A stretch of DNA of 64,000 nt, from the NCBI GenBank assembly GCA_027886175.1, contig JAJNNQ010000023.1, positions 69,501 to 133,500 on the forward strand. The letters run 5' to 3'. Made by a program: the position numbers and the translations under genes. The notes below the pieces were generated by a model. It searched no databases and was not told the DNA's origin. It was given only the letters and a program-made list of their open reading frames with translations. The stretch is from Phylloscopus collybita. Taxonomy: Eukaryota > Chordata > Aves > Passeriformes > Phylloscopidae. Shown here one piece after another: positions 20,589 to 33,443 of this stretch. Within the stretch, counting starts at the first letter, position 1; the number at the start of each line of letters is the position of its first letter.

Positions 20589-21999
20589 AAAGAAAACCCA
20601 CCAAAATCCAACAGGCAAAACTCAATACACAAGCGTTTTTGCCTGGGGAGGGTGACTGGCTCCCACTTTTGCAGTGCGGATATTACTCATTCACAGCAAA
20701 TGGAGCATCATTGCAGAGCCCATGTTAGGCTGTGGCCATGGGGGCCAGCGGATGCCTCATTGACAGATGAATATGCAGAAGAAGATGACTTCAGACCTTT
20801 CTGTTTGCATAATTCATACATTAAGTAAACATCTGAGTAAGGTTTCTATGGTATCAAGATTGTACATCACTCTGGCCATGTGTGCATTTAGAAAAGCTCA
20901 CCCTGGATACCCACATTCTCACCTCCCTTCTCCCCACACATTTGGCAGCAGATGGGTTTGTTAACTTATAAAATGGTGTGTGTTTGAATGTGATAGGGAA
21001 AGCAGCATTTGTCACTGTTCGCCACATCAAAAGACAAATTAATCCTTTGAAGAAAAATAGCTTTTGAAAATCTCCCTCACTAAACAATCTACCAGGAGAC
21101 TGAGTTGTGGAGCCAGGCACTGGTTCCTGTGCAGGAAAAGGACCTACAGGTGACACAGGTCCAGGTATGACTGCCCTCTTGTGTCACAGTTTTGTGGCTG
21201 AGCCTTACAAACTATGATGCTGCAGGACCTACTTACAGGCTGTGTTTTCCCTTCCAGCTCCATCTTAACTCTTATCCTATTACAGCACCCACAGGGCTTA
21301 GGGAGTAGAGCCTAGCTGAGGTGGCGTGAGGCATTTTGATGGTTTCCTCCCACCCCACCATCTCCCCATCACAGTCACACCAGACTTCTCATGTCTCTGA
21401 CACCCTCTCTCTTTGGCAGCTGGTCAGAAATCACTGTTGGTGACTTTGTAAATATTCTTTGAAAGACTTCAGTGAGTCATGTGTTGCAAAAGACTCTCAA
21501 TTTCCTCTAATAATCATGCTCCCCAAGGCTAACATAATTTTCTGTCATGGCAACTGGTGTTCTGGTTTTTTTAGCTAGGATGCTCTGGTTTTCCAATCTG
21601 CTTATTCCTGTGAGATGCCTTCTCCCCGCTGGAGCATTCCTCTGAGAGGTAGCCTTTGAGCTGCAGTGGCACGACACCCTCTGTCACACTAAAAATTAAA
21701 TACATGAGTGGGGTCTCTCCAGATGGGATAGTAACATCAGATACTGTGTTAAGAGGAATGATGCAGAAACTGAAGGTTTTGCTACCTACTTCCTCTTGCC
21801 TCCTGGAGATCTCATAGATACTTCAGGCATCTTTCTACACACTTATTGAGCTCCTCAGCTACCTTGACAGATGCACTTTGTCTAATACAGAGCAGTAACA
21901 GATCTCCACACCAGAAAATGAGCTCATGCAACCACTCCTTTGCTGGCAGGTAAACCAAGCAAACGTGTGAGATCCTGGCGTATGTCCACAGTGTATTGG
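15066..21999. other. No recognisable gene; intergenic
   Basis: About 7 kb without a gene I can support. It contains a poly-A run at 15238-15256 and otherwise single-copy-looking DNA. Open frames such as 19327-19695 have no recognisable domain or codon pattern. Confidence 0.4.
20554..20588. repeat. (AAC)n microsatellite
   Basis: About eleven AAC units. Confidence 0.97.
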
Positions 22000-22320
22000 A
22001 TTTGCTGCAATTCCTGGTTGCTTCAAGTTATCTACACCTCTTTCAAATCCCTTCAGGTATCGTGACTGCACCTCTTCCCTGGGCAGCCTGTTCCAAAGCT
22101 TGACAACACTTTTGGTGAAGGCGTTCTTCCTAATATACAATCTAAACTGCCCCTGGCACAACTTGAGACGCTTTCCTCCTGTCCCATTGTTTGTACTTGG
22201 GAGCAAACGAATGCCCCAGAGCCTTTGGTGATGCTGAGACACCCTACTAAGGCAAAGTTTGTGTTCCTGCTGGAGACGCGTGTTCTCTGCTTGGTCAGGC
22301 ACAGAACAACCTCTTACAGC
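22000..22320 (-). mobile_element. CR1 LINE 3' fragment
   Basis: Reverse-complement CR1 landmarks include ctcttccctgggcagcctgt, ttccaaagcttgacaacact, ggtgaaggcgttcttcctaa, ctaaactgcccctggcacaa and cttgagacgctttcctcctg. This is the subfamily with the 'gcaattcctggttg' side tail. The 147-codon minus frame 21859-22302 lies largely within it and is a remnant, not a gene. Confidence 0.9.
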
Positions 22321-25300
22321 TCAGTGTCCTCACCCCTTGTTTGGCTCTATCTGTCATTTGTCTGTATCTAGCACTCAGGTTTCAGATGATGAATGGACAG
22401 CTTTTTGTCCAAACAGCCAGCAATGAGGACAGAGATACTACTGGGTTGTTTTTCAGCCCCAACTCTAAAGCTTGGCAAAGATAAAAATATTCATTGTTCA
22501 TCAGCTAAGCTGCCATTTAGGTTGGAGGACAGTGGCTTCTCTTCCCATTTTACACGTGTGAACAGGATGCATTGGAAAAGGGAAAGACAGAATTGAATCC
22601 CAAACCCATAAATTCCAGGCTTCAACTTCCAGACAGCTTTGCCAAGCATGGATAACAGGATAAGACCACCCTTTTAGAAGAACTGCTGGGAGAAACAGAT
22701 TTTCTTAAGATAAGGTTGCCAACACGTTAAATCAGCTTTCCTTCTTTTGAGCAGGGGCTATTAGAAAAAAATTAGGTCAAAACTGAAGGGTGTCTCCTTC
22801 CCCTATTTCTCAATTACTATGCATTGGAATGGCATAAGGAAAAAACCCCAGTGTCTCGAGCCTGGAAAGCCTGGGAAGCCCTGCAGCAAGCCCAGTTCTG
22901 GCAGTGCCAGAGGAGATTTGGGCACCATGTTTTTCCTGGGTCCATCCAGGCACACACACGGTTCTGCAGGATCTCAGCAAAGTGTCTGGTTTCTGGGGTT
23001 TGAAATATTCTTCCCCTGCTGCCAAGAGAAGAAAACAGCCCTTTGAAGAGGCTCTGAAACCCAAGTAAAGCGAGAGGGGGAATATTTACTTTAAAGTACA
23101 ATAACGTTTAAGTTACAGACCCTAATCCCCGAGCCCTGTCCCAGCAGGGTGTCTCAAGTAAAAGGGCGTTCAGAGCAGGGCTGGTTGCAAGTGTGACACA
23201 TGCAAAAGGCTCCCAGGGAAATGCTCTCACATTTTTTCATGCAAAGATATTTTAAAAAGCAAGAGTGAGATGTCCTGGGTGGGAAATATATCCTAACAGA
23301 TGTGTAATATCACTAAAGCTGACTCTAATATGATCTAAGTTGCAGTTTGGTGTATTAATGTTTTGTTCATCTTTAAGCACAGATGGATATTTTTATTAGC
23401 ATTACTTTTTTGATGCAGCTTCTAGTCTGGAGGGCAGATGTTTGTGTAAAAACAAAGTGTTTATGCTGGGGTAACTGATCAGAAAGGTGCAGCTTTTCTA
23501 TGAAATTTCAATTAGAAAATTAAACCTTGTAAGCATGGGCAACTGGGATCTGCTGTTCAGTCCACATGGCCAATTAGAATGAGTCACAAAAGCCCTTCCT
23601 CCACAAACCCCTGATTTGGGTTGGGTATCCTGGGATACTCTCAGGGATACCAAGTGCTTCAGACAGGGATGCAAGGACACAGATAGAATCCAGGTTGTTG
23701 ATCACACAGATGTAGAAAACTCCCAGTTTGTAGACTGGAAACAAGAGTGGAAAAAGCTACACAGATCTCACAAGGCAGGTGGGAACAGCAGTTTCCCAGC
23801 ACATACAGTTTCTGTGGACTCTTGGTGCATGCTTACCAGCACCTGAACACATGCTGGGCTGGCCCCAACCTCAGCCTGCCAAAGCAGAGTAACAAGGGCA
23901 AGAGCAGAAAGGGAACTTCTCACCCTTCATCTTCAGTGCAAAATAGCTCTGCGTCCTATGATAATACACATGGATTCTGCCTGCAATGATTGCATCCAGG
24001 TGTCTCACAGCTGCACCAGAAGGGAAATTTTTTAAGTTCTGTAACTTGTTCACATATACATTACCACTGTAAGAAGCAATATCCCTTCTAAATCCTTGTT
24101 TTCCCTACTCTTTACTGTCCTATCTCAGGCTGATGTTAATTCACCCCACCTTTGATCTGAATACTAGACAGTTCATTCCCTTGATCTCGTGCAAGACTTC
24201 CTCATGCACTAATTCTACCATATTATTTTATCCAGTATAAGAAACAGCTGATTCTGTTACCACAAAAAGTAGCCCAGCAAAAGTCAAAACAGGGTAGCAC
24301 ATTAGGCAGAGTAGATTCATTAAGTACCCAGTTTTGTATTTAAGTTGAAAACATCCCTAATTAACACTTTTCCACTCACAATGAATATCTTCTCCACAAC
24401 AGGCTGCAAGTTCATCAAGTAGGAGTAGAGACAGAGACTTTCCTTACAATCACTGTGCCTTCCATTCGTGAAAGTTTAATTATCCAAACAATCATTTGCC
24501 CAATGTTGAAAAGCTGAGAGGAAAGAGAGGAAGAAAAGTCAATACCTTTGACCTTGCTTCTGGGAGAGAAACTCCTGGTAGTTTCCACAAATCAACTGTG
24601 GAAGTAGCAACACACTGATTTTAATGGATGTGTCTGAATTCTTTCCAAGAGCCAACATTCTTCTGTTCTTCAACCCACACCTGAAGGAACAGGGAATGGA
24701 GGTTGCCTGCCACAGCAAAAGTCCTTTGCTTCTTTGGTTAACTGAGAAGAGGGCAGAGGGATAAGTGGAAAGTAATTTATCAGACCTGCAGGAAGTTCAT
24801 CAGGATTTCCTCGAAGCTGCAAAGACAGCACCAATATATTCAAATGTGGTTAAATGACACACTCATTTTTCTCAGTGGTTCTGAAAAACATCTTGGAAAA
24901 GAATTTCAGTATGTGCTGATGGTTAAACCTGGGTGTGAACCCCATGCAGACTAGTGAAACTCAAAGCATGTGCTTTACGCATAAGCACAGATCCACTCAA
25001 GTGCTGTCCTTGTTAGGGCTGGTGTTCAAGTGGCTCCTTGAGCTAGAGCCTCCAGCTTTGAAAAGCCTCTTCTATTCTTTGTGTGCAATGCAGAGAGAGC
25101 TAACTAAATACTGACTTGTTTTCTGTAGCACTGACCAGAACCACCTTAAGTGCCACGGCAGCAGACATATGCAGGAAAACTGACGCTGATCATCCCTGAG
25201 GTCATTTAACTAAAACGCACATTTCAGTGGAGCCAAGTGTTCAGTGGAGCTAAGTGCTTTTCAACTCCCGTGGTGTCAAAACAATTAGCAGATCACAGCA

Positions 25301-28300
25301 GCACTGATTCACTGGTGCACCAAGAAGAGCATCTGGCCAACATATGGAAATTTGACACAAGCACTGAAGAGTCTCTTCCTCTCACTGTCAGCTGTCTGCA
25401 TGACAGCACAGTTTGGATGGTTCTTATATCACAGGACAAGTTATGCAATTCAACTTAACCTTCTGAAAAGACATCACTGCAGAATCCTAATTACATATTT
25501 ATACCATAAACCATAATCACTCCACATCAACAGGTACATCATGTTGTGCTCACACACAAATTCAGCTGTTTTCAACAGGCTTGCCTCTTTCTGATTTTAA
25601 TGGATACTAAACCTGGTTGCATCCAGGCTCCATTTTTCTCCAAATGGTGAACAAACCTCTGAATATATTTTTTTTAATCTTTTCCATCTTCTTTTTTTGT
25701 CCCTCGTACACTTTGAAGGAATGGAAGATACTTTTGATATCTTTAGTAGCTTCCTATACTGCTGCGCACTTTTCAGCCCAAACATTGTGTTTTATGTTTC
25801 ATGCTGCTCAGCACACAGGCTGGAAACCAATATGATGAAAACTTTGTGACTCCTTACACTGATGAGATAGGGTCCATCAGGTTCCTCCTTCCAGAATGTT
25901 GATAGTAAGTCACTTTGAGAAAACAGCTCTCAAGAAGCAATTTTGCAGGCTCTTGCTCTGTTTCAGTGGCCCACAAAACTACTATCCCCTTGTTCAGATG
26001 GGGGTTTGGTGAGACGCCTTTACCAGAACAAGGCCTGAACATTCCACATTGCTTGTACAAAACACAGTATTTTACACCTTATAAGAATCTTTAAATTATG
26101 GACTGGTAGACCAGGCAGGGAAGAAATGTCAACCTTGATCAGTGAATTAAAGCATTCAGCTGCATTTACTGTCTTATGTTTCTTTCCACTAGGTCAGGCC
26201 AAGCAAAGCTGATGCTAATCAGCTGAGAGAACTGCAAACGTTTTTAAATACTGTGGAGTAGGGAAAGTACATGATTTGGGCACACACGAAATATTGTGCA
26301 TAGATATAAATATTGTTCCCAGCTCAGCCTCTGGCTTGTCTACAACATGCCACAAATTCATCACAACCTGAATGGGGTAGTGTGTTAACAAATGCCTGGC
26401 AGACTATGAAAACTTCCTGGTGGGTGTACACACAGTACTTAACCAACTACCATTGTTTGCCAAAATTAACCCTTGGAATATGCCAGCACTGAGCTAAGCC
26501 AGCCCAGGGAAGATAAAGCTGAATTTGATGTGTGCTAAGGCTTGCCCTCCTTGGGGGTGTTCAGGAGATGAGGGTGGATGTGAATTACATTGTGCTTGTT
26601 TCAATGTTGATGTGATAGCTGCCAGCCCTTGGTGGAAGAGAGCTCTTGCCCTGATCAGAACAGTCTACATTGTTATCTGCAGAGAAGCAGGGACAGATCT
26701 GTGATAGCTAAAACTTGACTTTTAAAAACTGTTCTGAATTACTGAGGATCTGAAACTGGCTTCTCTGTGGGTTGTCTTTTTCATCTCTTGCTATTTTTAA
26801 TAGCCCATTATGAATAATTTTGATATGTTCATAAATGTTATCCTTTCTCCAAGATTTTTGCTATGGTTGTCAGCTGCTGAGGCTAAAATGAGCATGATTA
26901 GTTGGGCTGGGATGTGAGAGCTTCAAAAAATGACTGCTTGGGTGAATGATTTATAACAACTCTGTCCTAAACATCCATAAACAAGGAGAATGTGTATTCT
27001 GCTTTTCTATGATGAGGAAATCCTCAGATTCCTTTGTTTAGGCAGATGAAGGTGTGCTGAACCTGGTTTGTCTCTCAGGATGATGTTCCCCATGGGTTCC
27101 AGTTGGAGTCAGTAGTATCGCTACATATTTCTAGGAACATGGACCCACTCCAGCAGCCAGAAGTCCAAACAGGCAGACTCTGAATGATGTAACTTACCTG
27201 GCACATAACCACCCTCCCCTGTTGAGGGGTTTCTGCCCAGTCTGAAATATCTTCATGAGACACTCTTCCATGGAGGCTCAAAGTCAGTGGTGAAGGTGCT
27301 CTATAGCAACTCTGCTTCCTGGAGCAGGGCTGCTCAACCTGCACCCCTGCAGCCTCCCCTACATGTTATTCCAACCACAGGCTCTCCCTTTCCTGAGAAC
27401 CTGGTGGGCACAGACTGCAGGCAGATGAATTGTTCTGACCATAACAGCCTTCTCCTGGAATCAGCTTGCTTAGGGGCTTGGATCTGCAGCCTGCGGGCCA
27501 GAAGCAGCTTGTAGAGTTTGTAGTCAATAGGACACATATGGTATTTCTCTAAGAAATAGAACTTGCTGTGTCTTGAATGTATTTTGTGACTGGAAACACA
27601 AGCAAGGCATTCATTTACTTTGCCCATGTAGCATCCCAGGCTGTAAGGTGCTGGGGAAGGACACAGATTACTGCTAAGTGCAGTAGGGCTGAGGGGTCTG
27701 TGATGCACCTCCTGTTACAAACTCTGGCCTGTTTCTCTTATGCGACATACTTTCCTCAGAAACTAAATTGATTCTCTCAAAAACCAGAAAATAGAAAACA
27801 TTCCTCCCTTCATAGCAAGGAGAAACACTGGAGTTTCTCACTCTTCTCCCACAACAACTTGTCTAGTTTTACACCCAGGAGCAGGAGGGAAACAGACAGT
27901 CTTCCCCTCCCATCTCCCATTCGGGAAGGCTGTGCTCACTGGTGAGGTAGCTGTAAAGAAATTATTGCAAGAAATTATTTCAGGCTGAAAGGCACTTCCC
28001 CAGAATAGTTAATGTGTGTGTACCGAGCACTTCCTGAGCAGTTGCTGAGTACAAGAGATCAGTTATGCAAGCTGTTTCTTCAATTTTAATCTGATCTCCT
28101 CTCTCTGCTCTTAATAAATCTTATTTTTATTAGATCTCCTGAGTCCTAAGCAGCTTGGGAACTTCACATAGATTTTCCAGGAAAAGAAAGATCTCTGGGA
28201 AAAAAAAAAAAAAAAAGAAAAAGAAAAAGAAAAAAAAAAAAAAAAAAAAAAAAAAGAAAAAATAAAAAAAAGAAAGAAAGGGATTCTGAAGATACTCAGG

Positions 28301-29164
28301 CAGTAATTCTCAGCTGAAGGAGCACAGGACACGGGTCCTTTTCTTCAGAAAGTAATTTTAAGGTCAAAAGGCTTCTGGAAATAGTTATTGTTGACTCTGG
28401 CTGAGAACTTTAGGAATAAAAGGTACCCTTTCTTGTTGGAAACGGCAATGTAAGAGTGAGTTAAAAAGGGCTGGCTGATGCAGTGGGTTATGTAGCTCCT
28501 TGCTGGGTCTGTGTAGCTGGTTGCTGCTGCCATTTATTAGGAGTGATTTCCCTCACACTGCCTTCAGTAGGTTCATCCCCAGCCCCCTTGCTGCTTACTC
28601 CTCCATCACCAACATATTTGTACCAGATTTGACATCAACTCCAAATCTGATTGCAGCTGAATTTACTCGGCAAAGCTTTACCTAAGGAAAAGCTGGAAGT
28701 TTTTCACTTGAAGTGAGCAATTATAGCTCATAGCTCATTGCAGGTGGCAAACAAGAAACACAGGACTTGCCAAAAAATTACATCTCCCCAGGGTCAACAC
28801 AAGGCCACCTTGGACAGCTCAGAAGAGGCAGCAGTTTTTAGTGTCTGCTGATTTCCTACTGTATATTTGAACCCTACTTTGGGAAAGAAATCAGTCTGGC
28901 ATGGCGACTGAGCACTGGATCTTCCAGAAGTGCTCCTTCACTTGTTCTTGGAAATTTTAATTACTCCAAAGCACTGCAATCAGAATGGTGGGAAGGTTTG
29001 GGGGTTTTGATGTTTTTGATCTTTGCGGTTTTTTTACCTGCTAATTTCCACACAGAGTATTTAATAACATGGGAGTGGCATGTTTCAAGCTCTTGGTTGG
29101 TATCAGTAGGTTTTGCTCCTGGTTGTGAGGTTTCTTTACTGAAGACCAAACTTTATACAATACA
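22321..29164. other. No recognisable gene; intergenic
   Basis: Nearly 7 kb of single-copy-looking DNA with no exon set, RNA gene or repeat family recognised except the A-rich tract at 28200. Short open frames on both strands look random. Confidence 0.4.
28200..28283. repeat. A-rich (AAAAG)n tract
   Basis: aaaaagaaaaagaaaaag words and runs of A over about 84 bp. It gives a Phe-rich shadow frame on the minus strand. Confidence 0.95.
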
Positions 29165-29315
29165 CAGAAGCACAGAATGGTTTGAGTTGGAAGGGACTCA
29201 TTTAAACTCATTGGGTTTAAAGCTTATCTCGTTTCATTCCCTGCCATGGGCAGAGACACCTTCCACTAGACCAGGCTGCTCCAAGCCCTGTCCAACCTGG
29301 CCTATGCTTCAATAT
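29165..29315 (-). mobile_element. CR1 LINE 3' end fragment
   Basis: Reverse-orientation CR1 tail: cacagaatggtttgagttgg, aagggactcatttaaactca, ccctgccatgggcagagaca, ccttccactagaccaggctg and ccctgtccaacctggcc. All in canonical order, about 150 bp. Confidence 0.93.
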
Positions 29316-32300
29316 TGGATTGATGTAAAAGCATCAGTGCATCACAATGCTGAATTGTAGAAAATCTCTGAAAACCCCAAATCCATGTCAGTGCAAGTGA
29401 CTCAAAAAACTACTTAACCGGTCATCAGGATCACTATGAGTCCCTCAGTGACAGAAGTTGTAACAAGCCCTGGCTCAAGATCTCAGGAGGGGTGTAACTG
29501 AGGTGTTGAGCAGAGATCATTGGCTCAATTTAGATGCCTTAAGCAAACAGTCAACTTTCTATCTTTAGAGTTTGGCCTGGCCTTTAATACTTCCTCAGCT
29601 CTTTCTATCTGTTATTTCTGTGTTTCTAATATGTCCTAGTGCCCTTCACTTTTCACAACATTTCTTACTTTACATCCTGGGCCCCCAAAATAAAATACAG
29701 TTGGGCTTCGCCAACTAATTGCTCTAAGCTCCAGCTTCCCCCACGGTGATTACTAAACTAAAGATTACTAAATTTTCCCCCACAAAGATTATTAAACTAA
29801 ACACCAGTCACCTGTTTTGAAATGATCTGAAAAAGTTACCACAATAACAGCAGGATGCCATCTTATTTATTTTGCACTTGGCTTTCTGAGTTCCCTATCT
29901 GAAACTACATCAAGTCTCTGTGGAGCTCTAACATCAATCAACAACATTCTGGGAAGGAAGAAAAATATAATATTGTTACAAGTAGGTCTTTAAACCATTT
30001 TCTGACAAAAAATAAATCTTACAAGAAGCCTTGTTGGTGTTATGTGTGAAATTTTGACATTGAAGTATAATAATAGTTTGCCATCTCCCCAAATTTATCT
30101 TTTTCTGTATCAAATTATTGCATTCTGCTGCTGAGATCTAATTAAGCCCCACCAATCAGATTTATGATAGTGCTAATAGAAAAAAGGATCATATAAAACT
30201 GTTAATATGTGCTCTATAATTAAGATTAATGGCAGTTGTGTGGTTAAACCCTTGCATCATCCTGAGAACAAACCTGAAAGCGCAAAGTTTATAACCAGGA
30301 GAAGCATCGCAGATGCTGAGCAACTGCCCATCTTGGCAATTAACAGCAAAACATTAGAGATGCTTCAGGAATTGTTCTGACCCAGAATGGTGACCTTGGA
30401 GCCCCATGACAAGAAATGAGTCTCCAGCAAGCCTCCCCCTGGTCCTGTGACAGAGGTGATGGTCTTTTATGAGCTAGATGGTGGGAGCTGAGTGGGGAGG
30501 ATGCTGGGAGCTCCCTGGAAGGTCCATGCTCCCCCTTCTGTACTCCATGGTTCCTGGTGCTTTCTAGAGTATTTTGTGTGGCCGATTCCTGTGGAATCAG
30601 CACTGTTCAGAGCCAAACCTTCAATAACGAGATCCAAAGCCTGTGGAGCCCTTTTGGGCTTGAATACAACTCTGACATTTGGATCCACTTGCATCCACTA
30701 AAAATCCTAAGATTACTTTTTTCTCTCTAAAAGTACCTTTAGTGGTTCAACCTAAATGGGTATGTGACATTTTGTGTGCTCTAAATCCTCATTATTGTTT
30801 CACAAGGAGGTATTGCTCCGTCTCAATGTCCATGGATAACGATGTCTTTAATTAGAAAAGTAGTGTTATATCCCCTCTCTCCAGGGGTACAATTTATTGC
30901 CCAAGTGAAAGGCGATGAAAATCATTAAACCTTAAATCTCAGTCCTGACACTGAACACTCAACTACCTCAACCTTTTGCTCTCTGACCCAAACTGCCCTA
31001 AAACCAACCAACCATTCCGGCCCTCTATGCAACCGTTGTGTGTGTTGGCTGTGTGATATTTGTTTTATTTTTGCAGGTGTTAATTTGAGGACAGAAAAAA
31101 GGGGAAAAAGTAGAGATGCAAACAGGAACTGTCAAGTGATATATGCTTGGTGATGAGAACTTGGAATAAAACTGGACATTAACTGTAAGAAATGTGAAGT
31201 CCTAATTTCTCCCCAGCTCCCCAAACAGAAGAAGAGTAGAAATAAATGCTTTGAAGTAGGATATTTTCAGTGAATTAGAGTGAGTGTTTTCATTTTATCT
31301 TCCTAATAATGATTTAAGATGACTTTTGCGTGAATTTAAGCACTATAAAGAAATGAAAGCCTGGGAGGAAGATGGTTCTGAGGAATATTTCCATGAAAAA
31401 ATATTGAGAATGACTTTCAAAAGCATTTAAGTGACTTATAGCCTACATCTTCTGAACTTAAACTCTCAAGAGAAAATATTTTAAATATGCCTAGGGGTGC
31501 AATTACACCTTACAGCTGGAGCAGGCCTAACTATTCCCTTCCCTTTTTGTTCAGACTCTGGTCCAAGGCCCTTCTTCTGTGCCCAGCTTTAGCTTTCAAC
31601 CTATCATTGCCTGTGCAGGGCCAGTTCAAACAGTATAACCAGCAAAATTAGCAGTTTCTCCCTTTCAGGTTAGTAAGTTGAATCAGCTTAGCAAAAGATC
31701 CAGTCACTCCCAGAACATATATGAGGGCAGGATGAGGTGACAGCTGCAACAGCTCTTCCATGTGGCCCCCTGAAATGCATATTTTTACCCAAGGAGTATA
31801 GAAACCAAACTTTCAGTTTGAAAAATGACTCCAGAAACTAAACACAGATTTTTATTTTTTTTTTATTGTTTGTTAGTTTGTTTGTTTAATTTTTTCCCCC
31901 AAGCATTTCTTTAAAGCTCAGATCCTTTGGTAATGAGACTCCATAGAATTATGTAATTGATTCATTTTTATTAGCCTCCCTTGGCTGTTTTACAAGGATT
32001 TTGCAATGTCCCAATGCACTCCTGGTCACCTTCTTGCTGTGTCAGACACCACATCCTGGCCACAGCTGTTTCCTGGGGATAAGCCTGGGGATGCAGCAGA
32101 GGAAACAGTTCCAGTGACTGGCAGAGGCCGTGAGGATGCTCCAGGCAAGTCTCTGGGCACTTCCTCATGGGAAAGTGACCAAGGTCTCCCATGTGGCCCC
32201 AGCTCCCACCTGAATGCTGTCCCTTGTTCCTGTACCTCAAAAACGACACCCCACTTCTTCCTTCAGGGTCACTGGTTGGTTCACTGGGTGGGAAACTGCT

Positions 32301-32419
32301 CTGGCACTTGTTCTGAAAAAACTATCTCACCCTCATCTCCCCCCAAGAACTGTTGTTCCTTGCCATAATAACTTTTTATAATAAAAAGTCCTTAATTCAG
32401 TTTAGGTTTTGAAACTTTT
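29316..32419. other. No recognisable gene; intergenic
   Basis: About 3.1 kb between CR1 fragments with no supportable gene, upstream of COX10. Confidence 0.4.
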
Positions 32420-33191
32420 GTTCCGTTGTTTCTTTCTCCATGGAAAATGCGTGCTGACCACATAGTGTGTAATGTTCATTTACATTTTCATCTCAGTGTT
32501 GATGATACAGCTCATGTTTTGGACTTACACAACTGATCTTGTTTGTACTTCCAAATTTTCTTCCTCATTATCTGGAGTGCTGTGTTCGGTTCTGGGCTCC
32601 TCAGTAGAAGAAAGACAAATTACTGGAGAGGGTTCAGTGGAGGCCACAAAGATGATGAGGGGGCTGGAGCATCTGCATATGATGAGAGACTGTGGAAGCT
32701 GAGCCTGCTTAGTCTGGGGAAGACTGAGGGGGGGGAATCTCATTATTGCATATAAATATCTTATATTGCATACAAATGTAAAGATGGTGCCAGACTCAGT
32801 GGTGCCCAGTGACAGGACAAGGAGCAATAGCCATGAACCAAAACGCATGAAATTCCACCTCAGTACGAATAAGAACTTTCCATGAAGGGTGGCCAGTGCA
32901 CTGGAGCAGCTGCCGGGGAGGGTGTGCAGTTTTCCTCTCTGGAGACATTCCAATCCCACCTGGATGTGTTCCTGTGTCACCTGCTCTGGGTGATCACTGC
33001 TTGGGCAGGGGAGGTTTGATTAGGGTGATCTTCAGAGGGCCGTTCCAACCCAAACGATTCTATGATTCTGTTATTTTAGCTCGTTTATTTTGTACTGTTA
33101 GAGAAGTGAAAAGCGTTTTGACTCTTTCCACGCCGCTCCTACATATTGGCCTGAGGAATTTCAAACTTCAGTATAAAAAGCTCTCACTAGC
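32420..33191 (+). repeat. Repeat copy A, interrupted by CR1 (partner 37325-37617)
   Basis: Two flanks (about 32420-32560 and 33075-33191) match the continuous copy at 37325-37617. Shared words include catttacattttcatctcag, tgttgatgatac, ttttcttcctcatt, tttattttgt and taaa(g)aagctctcactag. The half-kilobase between the flanks is a CR1 insertion. The right flank ends in tataaaaagctctcac, a TATA-like box about 200 bp upstream of the COX10 start. Confidence 0.8.
32562..33073 (+). mobile_element. CR1 LINE insertion, about 0.5 kb, just upstream of COX10
   Basis: Plus-orientation CR1: ctggagtgctgtgttcggtt, tctgggctcctcag, gagagggttcagtggaggcc, gagagactgtggaagctgag, then the 3' end with ggggaggtttgattagg, gccgttccaacccaaacgat and tctatgattctg. 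It is nested inside the repeat at 32420-33191; the uninterrupted partner at 37325 gives the empty-site state. An 8-fold-like terminal repeat of attctg units is short. Confidence 0.92.
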
Positions 33192-33400
33192 TTGGGACAC
33201 GGCCACCCCTCGCAGGAAAGCATCCCTGGCAGAGCTCCCGGACAGCCTGGACACCACCGCCCCTCTCGTCGGGACAGCCCCGGAATGGCCGCTCCGCCTC
33301 CGCCTTCGCCGTAGCGCCGACCCGGAAAGCGTCTGGAGGTCGCGCCGGGAAGATGGCAGCGCCCAGCTGGTGAGGGGAGAGCGGCGCAGCAGCCGCGGCC
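33192..33400 (+). promoter_or_regulatory. COX10 CpG-rich promoter and 5' UTR
   Basis: CpG content rises sharply from about 33235, around the first coding exon, and falls again by about 33600. Visible elements include ETS/NRF2-like CGGAA cores (ccccggaatgg near 33280, acccggaaagc near 33320), CCGCCTCCGCC boxes, and gggaagatggcagcg at 33348, which matches a YY1 site overlapping an upstream ATG. GABP and YY1 sites are common in promoters of cytochrome oxidase genes. The exact start site is not determinable; a TATA-like box at 33172 belongs to the flanking repeat. Confidence 0.7.
33353..33373 (+). other. COX10 upstream mini-ORF (MAAPSW-stop)
   Basis: An ATG in good context (gaagATGGc) opens a 6-codon frame closed by TGA at 33371-33373. 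It is in the same frame as, and 48 bp upstream of, the predicted COX10 start at 33401. Human COX10 starts with MAAS, so this may be the ancestral start region followed by a stop. Alternatively the gtgagg at 33370 could act as a donor. Confidence 0.55.
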
Positions 33401-33443
33401 ATGAGCACCGCCCGCCGCTGCTGCCCGTCCCGGGCGCTCGCAG
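33401..33443 (+). CDS. COX10: COX10 coding exon 1 (mitochondrial targeting sequence)
   Basis: ATG in a strong context (gcggccATGa) and 43 nt to a donor CTCGCAG|gtaccg, encoding MSTARRCCPSRALA plus one base. The phase is exactly what exon 2 needs (G|GA). The spliced N-terminus MSTARRCCPSRALAGLFVWR is Arg/Ala-rich, without acidic residues, as expected for a mitochondrial presequence. It parallels human COX10 ([20 protein letters not shown]). The upstream ATG at 33353 was rejected because its frame stops after six codons. Confidence 0.85.

Noticed and set aside
21859..22302. 147-codon minus-strand frame
   Set aside because: Mostly CR1 3' sequence.
33353..33373. ATG at 33353 as the COX10 start
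   Set aside because: The frame stops after six codons, and the donor at 33370 would join exon 2 in the wrong phase; the ATG at 33401 joins it correctly.
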